NCBI GenBank assembly: GCA_022385805.1
Contig: MU277672.1
Span: forward strand, 478,012 to 542,011
Reading direction: 5' to 3'
From: Pilatotrama ljubarskyi
Lineage: Eukaryota > Basidiomycota > Agaricomycetes > Polyporales > Polyporaceae
Length of the DNA: 64,000 nt
Position numbers and translations under genes: made by a program. Position 1 is the stretch's first letter. Each line of letters opens with the position of its first letter. Positions 55,730-64,000 of the stretch are shown here, piece after piece. The notes beneath the pieces are model-generated. The model was not told the origin of the DNA. It ran no database searches and saw only the letters and a list, made by a program, of their open reading frames with translations.

Positions 55730-57345
55730 TTAGAGCGCGAGGATGGCAGCAGCGATGGCGGCAACACCGAGGAGCGCGCTCGACGCCGCGGTGGAGGCGG
55801 CACCGTTGGACTTGCCGGTCTCAGCGGGCGACGAAGCAGCGGGCGCAGCAGAAGACGCGGCAGAGGGGGTCGCGGCGGCCGCAGCGTTGGGCTGAGCGCT
55901 GACGGAGGTGTTGTCGACCGCGTTGTTGACGTTCGCCATGTCCGTGGGGAGCGAGAGGGGCGCGCCGTGCGAGTTGAGGTCGATCGAGCCGTCCTCCTGA
56001 AGCACCTCCTTGTTAGCGCCGAGGAACGCACGCGTGTACATGACGTTCTCGAGGACGAGGCTGTGCGACCACTCGGGCATCTGCGCCATGTCGATGTTCG
56101 CGCCCCAGTTGGCGGCCTTGTCGTTGCCCTGCGTCATCTGGTTCGTGTACGCCATCATCGCGGCCATGTCAGACGAGTTGGAGACCATGCCGCCCATCAT
56201 CTGCGAGACGGAGGTGGGGGCGTTGAAGTTCGACGGGGGGTTGATCATGCCGAACATGCCCTTCTGGCAGTGACCGGGGGTGCCGCAGTAGAAGAAGGTC
56301 GGGTTGGTGTCGTTGACCACCTGCGTGAACGTGAACGGCTTGTTCTGCTCGCCCGACGCGAACGGCTTGTCGCTGGTCTTGTTGCACATCTCGAGCTGCG
56401 AGGACTTGGTGACGGTGTGGTTGTTCGCACCCCACATGAACATGACGGTGTCGCCGACAGAGGCGTTCACGGCGAAGGGCACGTAGCGGAGGACACCCTG
56501 GGTGGGGGCGACGATGACGGTGTGGGTGGTGCCGGTGCCCTTGCTGCCGGAGCTGTCGCCGCTGTCGGTGTTCGTGGGGGGCGACCAGCTGCTGGGAGGG
56601 GAGCCGTACGAAGCAATGCATTCTACGATACGAGTCAGATAAGAATGTATGGGCTGACTGAACATTACTTACGCTGCACGCAGTCGTTGTAGCCAGAGCC
56701 ACCCCAGTTGGTGCTGCCCGAGCCGTAGGACATGGTGCTGGTTGCGTAGCTGCTGCTCGCGGTCGAGGTGGAGGAGTAGCCCTCGGTGGAGGACGACTCG
56801 TACGCAGTCGACATCGACTGGTACTCGGACGTGGAGGACGAGCCCATGTACTCGGTCGAAGACGCAATGTAGGCAGAGGAAGTGCTGTCGTAGTTCGACG
56901 ACGAGGACGAATAGCTGTTGTCGCAGTTGCCGCTGCTGCAGTCGCTGCTGCTCTTGCTCGAAGAGCTGTCGCACTTGCCGTTGCTGCAGTCGCTCTTGCT
57001 GGACGAGCTGTCGCACTTGCCGTCCTTGCAGTCAGAGGAGCTGCTGCTAGAGCCGTAGCCAGAGGACGACGAGGAGGAACCGTAGCCGCTGGACGACGAA
57101 GAGCCGTAGCCCGAACCGTAGCCGGACGAGCCGGTGGAAGACGCGTACGCGGAGGAGACGGACTGCGAGGCGTCACCGGAGTACCTGCAAGGACGGACGG
57201 TCAATTATTGTCTCTAAGTAACACCGCTGGTTACTTACTTGTCCTCGGTGCGCTTGAGGAGCGCAGAACCGGACTCCGGGGCGGGGAGCGCGGCGGCGAG
57301 GCCGGCAAAGAGCGTGGTGGTAACGAAAGCGGAAAGGACGCGCAT
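55730..57345 (-). CDS. Secreted cupredoxin (plastocyanin-like), Ser-rich, probably GPI-anchored
   Basis: Three exons on the minus strand. Exon 1 gives a signal peptide, MRVLSAFVTTTLFAGLAAAL, followed by a Kex2-like LLKR site. A Ser/Tyr/Gly-rich segment follows (SGYGSSSSSSGYGSS) with four Cys pairs of the type DCxxGxCD, then the cupredoxin domain: THTVIVAPTQGVLRYVPFAV, DTVMFMWGANNHTVTKSSQL and TNPTFFYCGTPGHCQKGMFG. The type-1 copper ligands His (NNHTV), Cys (FYC), His (GHC) and Met (GM) are all present, so copper binding is likely. The C-terminus is Ala/Ser rich and ends in a hydrophobic stretch (ALLGVAAIAAAILAL), a GPI-attachment signal. Fungal relatives are cell-wall or surface proteins, some expressed in fruiting bodies or during infection or wood decay; their exact role is unsettled. 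Start at 57345, stop at 55730-55732. Confidence 0.9.
56914..57033 (-). repeat. Tandem Cys-repeat in the cupredoxin gene
   Basis: Three to four imperfect units of about 39-45 bp (plus-strand word GCTGTCGCACTTGCCG plus GCTGCAGTC) encode [D/S]DCxxGxCD-S-S-S-S-K. The first unit reads DCKDGKCD, then DCSNGKCD, then DCSSGNCD. The repeat is in frame and lies between the Ser/Tyr/Gly region and the copper domain. Confidence 0.75.
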
Positions 57346-58849
57346 TGTGAATAGAACGTGAGCTAAAAGACCGTCGAGGTGTGGGTGTCGGCGTGGGACA
57401 AGTGCGTCAATCTAGACGTTGAATAGCCTCCCAGGAGGTTTTTGCAGCTAGCGGTCCTATCAAAGGAGGTGATCTGCGGTGGGCGACATGGCCGTTAGCA
57501 TACTAGCTCGTGTCGACAGCGTGCAGAGAAGCTTACCCCGAAGAACGAAGAGAAAGAGAGGAAGTCGAGATTCAACTCGACTAAGATGGGGCCAAAGGCA
57601 AAGAACGAAGGGGGCGAACGAAAAGGTTGACGAGAGTGGGAGAGGGGGAGGCGGGCTGCCTTATATTGGGGGAAGTGCGAAGGCTCTTCGGAGATTGAAG
57701 CGTGCCATGGCGACAGATCATCGACGCTCATCAACGCCCTCGTCCCGGCGTCCAAAAAGAACGGCCAAATATTCCACCCGCACTCCCCGACATCCAGCCA
57801 ATCCCCATCTTTTGCCCGCGACGGACATCCCGCCCCCGTTCCCAGCCAATCCCAGCCGGGCGCGCAGAGCCAGATCTGACAACACCTCGCGACTGCTGCC
57901 ATCACGACAACAACTCGTCCTCGACCGCCCTGCTCAATGCCTCCTCTTCTGACCACCCGAGTCGCAAAAATACACGCTGCAGTGCTCGTTTGTGTTCATC
58001 ATGCCACCCCCGTTTGGTCTCTCCACTCGCATCACCGGCGATGGTCTCGCGTCTCTCGTCGACAGCACCAACACTTCTTCGACACCGCTACTCTCTAGCG
58101 GGGCGCGTGAAACTCATCTTCCGTTCGTCAGGTACACTCTATCATGATCGTGATCTCTTGTCCGCACAGGACACGTCGGACATGTGCATCCATCGTGCCT
58201 CTGCGCGATCGAGTCTAGACGCTTCGCGTATTTCATCCACCGGGCTTCGACGCTTCCGCGGTGCCAACTCGCAATCGAAATAATCTGCCAAACCACTTCT
58301 CATTACGCAGCGGTGTCAGTCTCACTGGTGCGCACCTGGGCATTATCCTGCAGCAATATGCCGCCGTGAGACACCGAGCTGTTAGCATTGACGGATGTCA
58401 GCTACGCAGCACTGACGACAATCACCCGCCGAATCAGAGCGTTGACGTGCATGCACAGCGTCTTGTCTGTCCTGTCCATTCCGTCGGTTGGTATGTCAGG
58501 ACGACAAGCACGCCCGCAGAGGGAAGAATTGATCAGAGAACATGCCCGCCATCACTCCCGGTTTCCCGTCAATCAATCCTATCTATACCGATGCTGAGCT
58601 GTACAACGTAAACGAGGGTCGACGTTTGCAAGTATAGCGTCCACTAATAGCACAGGGTGCGTACACAAGATCTATCACAAACATTGACCGCAACCACACC
58701 ACTTTCGCATATTACAAGCACTTCCAAGCACCATGACGGAAAGCCTGTGCAAAATCCGCGCATTTCCGATGGGTGCAGTCCTCAAATGAGCATCGATATC
58801 CACTCGCGAGCAGTACCCTCGACCGTACGTCCGGAGCCGACAACTGGCG
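57346..58849. other. Intergenic, cupredoxin promoter side
   Basis: 1.5 kb between two minus-strand genes. On the minus strand CCCCCAATATAAGG at about 57658-57671 combines a CCAAT core with a TATA-like run, 315 bp upstream of the cupredoxin start; usable as a promoter if the 5' leader is long. The rest (57950-58840) has only short frames without motifs. Confidence 0.4.
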
Positions 58850-60203
58850 TTACGCTCGCAAAGGACGCACCCCAGAAGGCAGCCCCATTCGCGCAGAAGG
58901 TTGCCGCCCGCGAACCCCGAGGGCGCCTAGAGGTGCAGGCATCCCCCTTCCGCTCGGCCTCATCGGGGACTCCCTTGATACCGGAACAGGGATCGAAGGC
59001 GGGATCGGCGCCCGCGCGGGCCCGGGCTGAGGCACGCCAAAGGATGCAGATTCGTTCGCAGCGGTGGTCTGGTCGTCTTCCTCGTCGCTGTGGAAGCGCA
59101 CCTTCGCGTTGCGCTTCGCATCGCGCAGGGCGCGCAGCCGCGCCATCGACTTCGTGACGTGCTCCTGGCTGCCTGCGCCCGACATGTCGCCTGAGCCCGC
59201 CCGCTGGTCTGCGAGGGTGGGCCCCCTGGCGATCCGCGGAGGTTGAGCGGGCACTTCTTCGCGTCCCCTGGTCGTGACCGAGCGCGAGAGCTCTGGACGA
59301 TCCGGAAGCGGCTCGCGCTCTTCCCGCTCTTCCATGGATGGTTTCGCCGCCGTTTGACGGGGCCGGACGCCCCGCTCGCGCTCGTCAAACAGCCACTCAG
59401 GCAGGTCGGATGGGTCGCGGGCTTTTTCTATATGATAGGCTTTCATAGCGCGAGTAAGGCGGGACTCCCCTCCCACGGGCGTGTCTGATGGAAGCAAACT
59501 CTCGTAAGGACTCCTGTAAGATGCTGATGGAGGTCAGATAGAGCGCACCTTCGCCGTTATAAGTTGGAAGGTTGCTGGACCAGGCCTTGCTGACGCTGAT
59601 AGTGAGATTACTCGCTACGCTCGTAATACTGGTCCACAGCGACGACCCGTGCCCCGCTGCCGGCTTTCCGCTCCCGCTCTTTGTCTCGTCTCCGTCTCCA
59701 TCGTCCAGACTGGTTCGAGAGGACGCTATGCTAGACGGGGACGTGACATAGGATCCTCCGGAAGAGGAGGACGAGTCGGACAAGACATCCTCACTCCTCC
59801 GATAAGTGTAGCTATCGACCGAACGTGCCGGCGCATGCCCGACATAATCATCTCTGTCGGGAGCGGGATTACGGGCTATTCTGCGAGCGGCCGGCAGATC
59901 AGGAAGCGGTGGGGGCGGATCAGACCGCGAGGGAGCATGGCGGGGTTCCGCTCTCCGGTCGACGGAGCGAGAGCGAATGCTGCCAGAGGGTGTAGATGGC
60001 AGAGCGTTCAGGGATCGCTGCGTACGGAGTGCGCGGGATTGCGTAGGAAGGGGCGGGACATTGTAACTGGACGGGGGAGGGGGCCGTTCGCTCGCAGAAC
60101 TCCGTGGGCGGGGAGGGATGTCTTGTCTCGCCGGGCCCGCGGTGTACGAGCGTGCACGAGGGGTGGATGGGAGTCCAACCTTGGGACGGCTGGAGAGAGA
60201 CAT
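58850..60203 (-). CDS. Mso1-like Sec1-binding protein (tentative)
   Basis: Two exons on the minus strand. Starts MSLSSRPKVGLPSTPRARSY (60203; an in-frame upstream ATG exists at 60272). The first half is Arg/Ser/Pro-rich and disordered. The conserved core is GHGSSLWTSITSVASNLTIS, VSKAWSSNLPTYNGE, joined over a phase-1 intron of about 70 nt to DTPVGGESRLTRAMKAYHIE and KARDPSDLPEWLFDERERGV. The tail has a basic helix (SMARLRALRDAKRNAKVRF) and ends VRPLRA. The W-S-x-L/I-T-S core with helix and the L-P-x-W-L/M-F motif are what one sees in fungal Mso1-type proteins, which bind the SM protein Sec1 and help SNARE assembly at exocytic sites; this is an assignment from pattern, without search. It might instead be another fungal exocytosis or polarity adaptor. 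Divergent from SQR. Confidence 0.6.
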
Positions 60204-61128
60204 ACAAAAACCGCGTAATTTAGTGAGTTCAGATAAGCGAAGGCGGTCCGGCGCAGACGGGCTCGTGGGCACGAAAGTCAGTCCTGCTGCTGGCGAAAGA
60301 GGTTGCTACGACCGCACAGCGGGTGTAGAAGAAGAGGAAGCCACTAATACACCGAGGAACTGGACGAAACGAAGGAGGGTCAGCGCCGTCGCAGCGGCAG
60401 TGGGGGTTGGCAAGGACGATAACGACGACGAGGTCACGCACCGCTCGCTGGTTATATGAGAGAAGTGTGGGAGTGGCAGGTGTCGCAACCGTCGAAAGTG
60501 CTCGTGCTATCAGCCAGGGGGTTGTCTGTGGCTGTCTGGAGGTCATGCAAAGCGGCCGGGCCCGCGTCGAGCGAGACGTGCAAGTGACAGAAGGGTATCA
60601 AGAGGGCGACAGGACGTGGTTGAACTGCCAGCAGTTCGTCCCAGAGCGACTCTTGCGTGAGGATGTGAGCGACGTGCAGCTGAGCTTGGAGGACCGAAGA
60701 CAAGCTTGCTGAATGGGAGCGGTTACGATGGATACTACTCCGCGCCCTCGCGCGTCCACGCGATCGCACTCTGTGCCATCACTGCACGTCTCCCTGGGAG
60801 TCGGAATATCAGCCGCGCACTCAGCTGCTGAAAATTCCGCGAAACATCTTCTGAACGTCCCAGACAGTGCTTTGCTAACCGAGGTGGACGACGTCTAGAG
60901 GGCGTCGAAGTCGAGCGAAGTCTCGTGCTCGCCGACCCAGACGATGACCTCAGCAGCTCATTATGACGAATCGGTCGCGCCTCCCAATTCCGAATTTCTC
61001 GTCTGCACATATACCTTTGCGCGCGCCGTCTCCCCTGCCGCCGCACCTCTCTTTCCGACCGTCTCCTTTCCTTGCTTCGCACCCCACGCAGCTCTCGCGT
61101 ATCTGAGCACACAAAAGAAAAAGAGAAA
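60204..61128. other. Divergent intergenic region, Mso1-like gene and SQR
   Basis: 925 bp. Frames on both strands are short or motif-free. The bases just before the SQR start (CACACAAAAGAAAAAGAGAAA) are purine-rich, a common fungal leader context. Confidence 0.45.
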
Positions 61129-62859
61129 ATGCTCGCACTCAGGTCGAAGGCGTTGATGAGGTCATCGCCCGCTGCCGCCCGCCGCTGGGCGAGCACCGCC
61201 GCGGAGAAGGACAAGTACAAGGTGCTTGTCGTCGGAGCGGGTGCGTATCAGTCCTTTGATGCATCAGCCGTCGTCCTGTTACGGTGTGCTGATCGTCGCT
61301 CGTCCGCTCACGCCCAGGCTCCGGCGGTCTGACGGTGGCAAACCAGATCTACAACCGCTTCAAGAGCGCGGGCAAGGCCTTGAACCAGGGTGACATTGCC
61401 ATCCTCGACGCCGCGGAATACCACTACTACCAGGTATGTATGGTTGTTGGGCATGCCACGCCCGCCTGCTGACGGTTTCTTGACCTGCCTGTTCCTCGCC
61501 CTCTCTCGAGTAGCCTGGATGGTCAGCGTCCGCGCCTTTCGTACAAACATTGGCAGACTGCTTACAGGACTGTCATACAGGACCCTCGTCGGCGCCGGCT
61601 TGAAGAAGAAGGATGAGACTCGGCGAAGGCTGGACTCGCTGATCCCTCCGCACCTCGCGCACATCCCCGAGTATGTCAAGGCGTTCGAGCCCAAGTCGTC
61701 CTCGGTTACCACCACTTCCGGCCGCACAATCGGCTACGAAAACCTCGTTGTCGCTACTGGTCTGCAGATCAACTGGTCTTCCATCCCGGGCCTGGAGAAG
61801 GCTCTCGCGGACCCTTCGTCGGGCGTGTCCTCCATTTACTCCTACAACACCTGTGACAAGGCATGGAGGGACATCGACGCTCTCCGTTCAGGCAAGGCTA
61901 TCTTCACCCAGCCCGCGGGTGTTATCAAGTGCGCTGGTGGTACGTCTCATGCCGTCCTTGAATGGAGCCTAAGCGCGGGCTCACCTCCTGCTTAGCCCCG
62001 CAAAAGATCATGTGGATGGCCTGGGATCGGTACCAGAAGACGAACCGGGGCGACACCATCTCGATCGACTTCTACACGGGCATGCCCTCGATGTTCAGCG
62101 TGAAGAAGTACTCGGATGCGCTGAACGAGCTCCGCAAGGAGCGCGGCGTCGGCGGTTTCTTCCAGCATAATCTCGTCAAGGTGAACCCTGACGCGCACAA
62201 GGCGACGTTCAAGACCCCCGACGGCGAGGTTGAGGTCGACTACACCCTGCTGCACGTCAGCCCGCCCATGGGCCCGCTCGAGGTCATCAAGAGCTCGCCG
62301 ATCGCTGACCAGGCTGGCTGGGTATCTGTGGACCAGGCGACGCTCCGGCACACGAACCCTGAGTATGGTAACGTCTGGGCTATCGGCGACTGCTCGAGTC
62401 TGCCGACGAGCAAGACGGCCGCTGCTATTACCGCCCAGGCCCCCGTGCTCACTGAGAACCTGTTCTCGGTGGTCGACACCGGCAAGGTCGCTGGCGCTGC
62501 ATATGATGGCTACACGAGCTGCCCGGTACGTGCTGCCTTCATGATAAATGTTCGTTTCCGTTTGGCTTGCTCATAAATGTCGTTCTGTAGCTCCTTACCG
62601 GCTACGGCAAGCTGATGCTTGCTGAGTTCAAGTACGGTCTCGAGCCCAAGGAGTCGTTTAGCAACGTCCTTGGCGACCAGGTCGTCCCCCGCTCGGCGTT
62701 CTACTACCTCAAGAAGGACTTCTTCCCTTGGGTCTACTGGAACTATATGGTACGCCTCGCTGACGCAGCTGGATGCCGACCGTTTGCTTACTCCTCTACT
62801 AGCTCAAGGGCAACTGGTTCGGCTCGAAGGGCTTCGTCCGCCCTACGTTCGGCCAGTAA
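61129..62859 (+). CDS. HMT2: Mitochondrial sulfide:quinone oxidoreductase (SQR/HMT2)
   Basis: Seven exons (61129..61240, 61318..61433, 61514..61521, 61581..61939, 61996..62525, 62591..62749, 62803..62859) encode 446 residues, exactly in frame; the third is an 8-nt exon. MLALRSKALMRSSPAAARRW is a mitochondrial presequence. KVLVVGAGSGGLTVANQIYN is the FAD motif; the exon-3 join gives YYQPGWTLVGAGLKKK, the conserved quinone-site loop. IGYENLVVATGLQINW, TQPAGVIKCAGAPQKIMWMA (redox Cys in KCAG), HVSPPMGPLEVIKSSP and VWAIGDCSSLPTSKTAAAI follow, with a C-terminal EFKYGLEPKESF and YLKKDFFPWVYWNYMLKGNW membrane-associating tail. It oxidises sulfide to persulfide or sulfane sulfur and passes electrons to ubiquinone in the inner membrane. 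Fungal homologues detoxify sulfide and cadmium. Full-length and intact. Confidence 0.95.
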
Positions 62860-63043
62860 ATGTATTGGTGTCGATCTAGGAACTGATCTAATGCAGAGGT
62901 CTTGCATATCATGTCTTTCGCTGTACGAGCCTGATTTGCCCCAGTTCGCCTTGAGCTAAACCAGTCCTGAACCGCTGAGCACCATGGCGGGCGAGTCTCC
63001 GTCCGAACCGACGCCACGGCGTCGGGCATGAATATCAATGAGT

Positions 63044-64000
63044 CTAAAAGCCAAAGATATCGTCTATTTCGTCTCGCTTTTTCTTCTTTTTCTTGGCCGG
63101 TCTGCTGCTCTCGCCGACCGTTTTCTTGCGTTTTGGGGCATTCGCGGCAGACGGCACAGGTGTACCCTCGCATGTCCCTCTACCCACCTGAGGCACTGGC
63201 GATGATTCGAATAGAACGTCAGAGGGAGAGCGGAACGCGATGGAAAGCAGCTCAATGGCTTCGTACCAATCGGCTGGGCCAGCTCTGTGGAGAGCGAGAA
63301 TGTCATAGGGTCGCCCGGCGGCTGCTCCGAGTTGCCGTCGGGGAGCGAAAGTGCAGTTGCATCCGCGTCGAACGCGTCGATGTTCTCTTCGGGAGCTTCT
63401 GGAGGAGGAGGAGGGCGAGCGAGCGCGCTGCCTAAATCTTCATCCTGGACGTCGCCTGGCCCAGGGACGGCGCGGGGAGACTTGGAGTGAGACGTCGACG
63501 GCGGGACGGCCGGAGTGGGCGCGGCGGTGTCCGTATCTACTACCTTGACGAGATTTTGCACTTTCCGGACTTCCGCGGGCTATCGGACGGCCACAGGTCA
63601 GCGGTAAGGAGGACCCTTTACACAGTGATGACGCAAACTCACGAAGAGGGCTTGCAGCGCTCGATGAGTTGCGGACCATGATACTTCGAGGGCAGCTCTG
63701 ACCTCGGACAAGAGAATACTCAGGCGTGACGCAATGGCTGCGAACGCGAGCACCAGCTGGAGGAATGCACCGGTCTGCATCATCAGCGTGAACGACCTGC
63801 CGAGAGTGTCGGTCAGCTCGGCGATGCGCGCCACCCGACGCGGTGTACTCACTCGTATGCATGCAGGAGGCGCTCTCGGGCCTGGGAGGAAGAATTGAGC
63901 ACAACGCGTCCCGAAAAGTACGCAGACATTCAGTCGTCCGGGGACGCTTACTCGGTCGATTAGCATGCAGCATGCAGAGCACCTCTCCATAACGAACAGC
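63044..64000 (-). CDS. Partial gene, RMP1/Nepro-like RNase MRP protein (tentative)
   Basis: Runs off the right edge, so the 5' part is missing. Readable pieces on the minus strand: a helical block of about 63700-63900 (VLNSSSQARERLLHAYE, then RSFTLMMQTGAFLQLVLAFA, AIASRLSILLSEVRAALEVS, WSATHRALQALF), an acidic Pro-rich region (SKSPRAVPGPGDVQDEDLGS), a segment PYDILALHRAGPADWYEAIE, LLSIAFRSPSDVLFE, and a last exon with a basic tail KRKKTVGESSRPAKKKKKKR then DEIDDIFGF and TAG at 63044-63046. The Lys-run plus DEIDDIFGF end and the helical hydrophobic N-terminal block suggest the RMP1-like domain group (RNase MRP subunit RMP1; Nepro). Exon borders near 63300 are uncertain. If right, it is the second RNase P/MRP-linked gene in the window after POP4. 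A plain nuclear coiled protein with a basic tail is the alternative. Confidence 0.45.

Noticed and set aside
55607..56692. 361-codon open frame on the plus strand
   Set aside because: It runs opposite the cupredoxin exons and its composition (Arg, Gly, Val, Asp) mirrors the Ser/Ala/Thr-rich codons of that gene. A shadow frame of GC-rich coding DNA.

Overview
The window is nuclear DNA of a filamentous basidiomycete, most likely an Agaricomycete of the wood-rot or polypore type. Evidence for this: GC-rich coding sequence, about 25 protein-coding genes in 64 kb on both strands, very many short spliceosomal introns (mostly 45 to 90 nt, with GTANGN/GTGAGT-like donors and CTGAY/CTNAC branch sites), and fungal single-copy housekeeping genes with one ancestral lineage pattern. 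There is no operon structure, no CRISPR array, no rRNA, no tRNA I could support, and no recognisable transposon. Gene models were assembled by hand by joining reading frames across introns. Where exon lengths were summed (1356..3156, 4543..5179, 6180..6546, 9542..10932, 11153..12200, 35442..36952, 46948..49364, 54038..55067, 61129..62859) the coding length is an exact multiple of three.

Layout. 1-5.2 kb: the 3' end of an ARM-repeat gene, an ABHD3/EMB8-type alpha/beta hydrolase, GIR2 (RWD domain, minus) and MRP21 (mitochondrial ribosome bS21m). 6-9 kb: a 73-residue Cys-bearing protein and a larger uncharacterised protein. 9.5-12.2 kb: a cyclin K/CTK2-like cyclin converging on POP4 (RNase P/MRP). 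12.2-15.8 kb: gene-poor. 15.8-17.3 kb: GCN3 (eIF2B alpha, minus). 17.3-21.9 kb: mostly non-coding, with one orphan gene at 19.4 kb. 21.9-29.4 kb: the very large STU2/XMAP215 microtubule polymerase. 29.8-32.6 kb: ER glycerol-3-phosphate acyltransferase. 32.9-37 kb: methionine aminopeptidase 1 (minus) and an FAD monooxygenase, divergent. 37.2-43.5 kb: APC5 (minus) and NOC3, divergent over 317 bp. 43.9-49.4 kb: a TEA/ATTS-domain transcription factor (minus) and the ESCRT-I subunit VPS23, divergent. 50.7-55.1 kb: SRC1/HEH inner nuclear membrane protein (minus) and an O-methyltransferase, divergent. 55.7-57.3 kb: a secreted, probably GPI-anchored cupredoxin (minus). 58.9-62.9 kb: an Mso1-like protein (minus) and mitochondrial sulfide:quinone oxidoreductase. 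63.0-64 kb: a partial gene resembling RMP1/Nepro-type RNase MRP proteins (minus).

The genes do not form a dedicated pathway. The block is dominated by conserved core-cell functions: translation (MRP21, GIR2, GCN3, MAP1), RNA processing and ribosome assembly (POP4, NOC3, perhaps the last gene), cell cycle and cytoskeleton (cyclin, STU2, APC5) and membrane traffic (VPS23, Mso1-like). I saw no clear new biological system. The most unusual features are splicing oddities (an 8-nt exon in SQR, a GC-AG intron in the O-methyltransferase, three in-frame stop-free introns in the TEA gene, an intron inside a catalytic motif of the acyltransferase), the Cys-repeat cupredoxin, and several orphan proteins.
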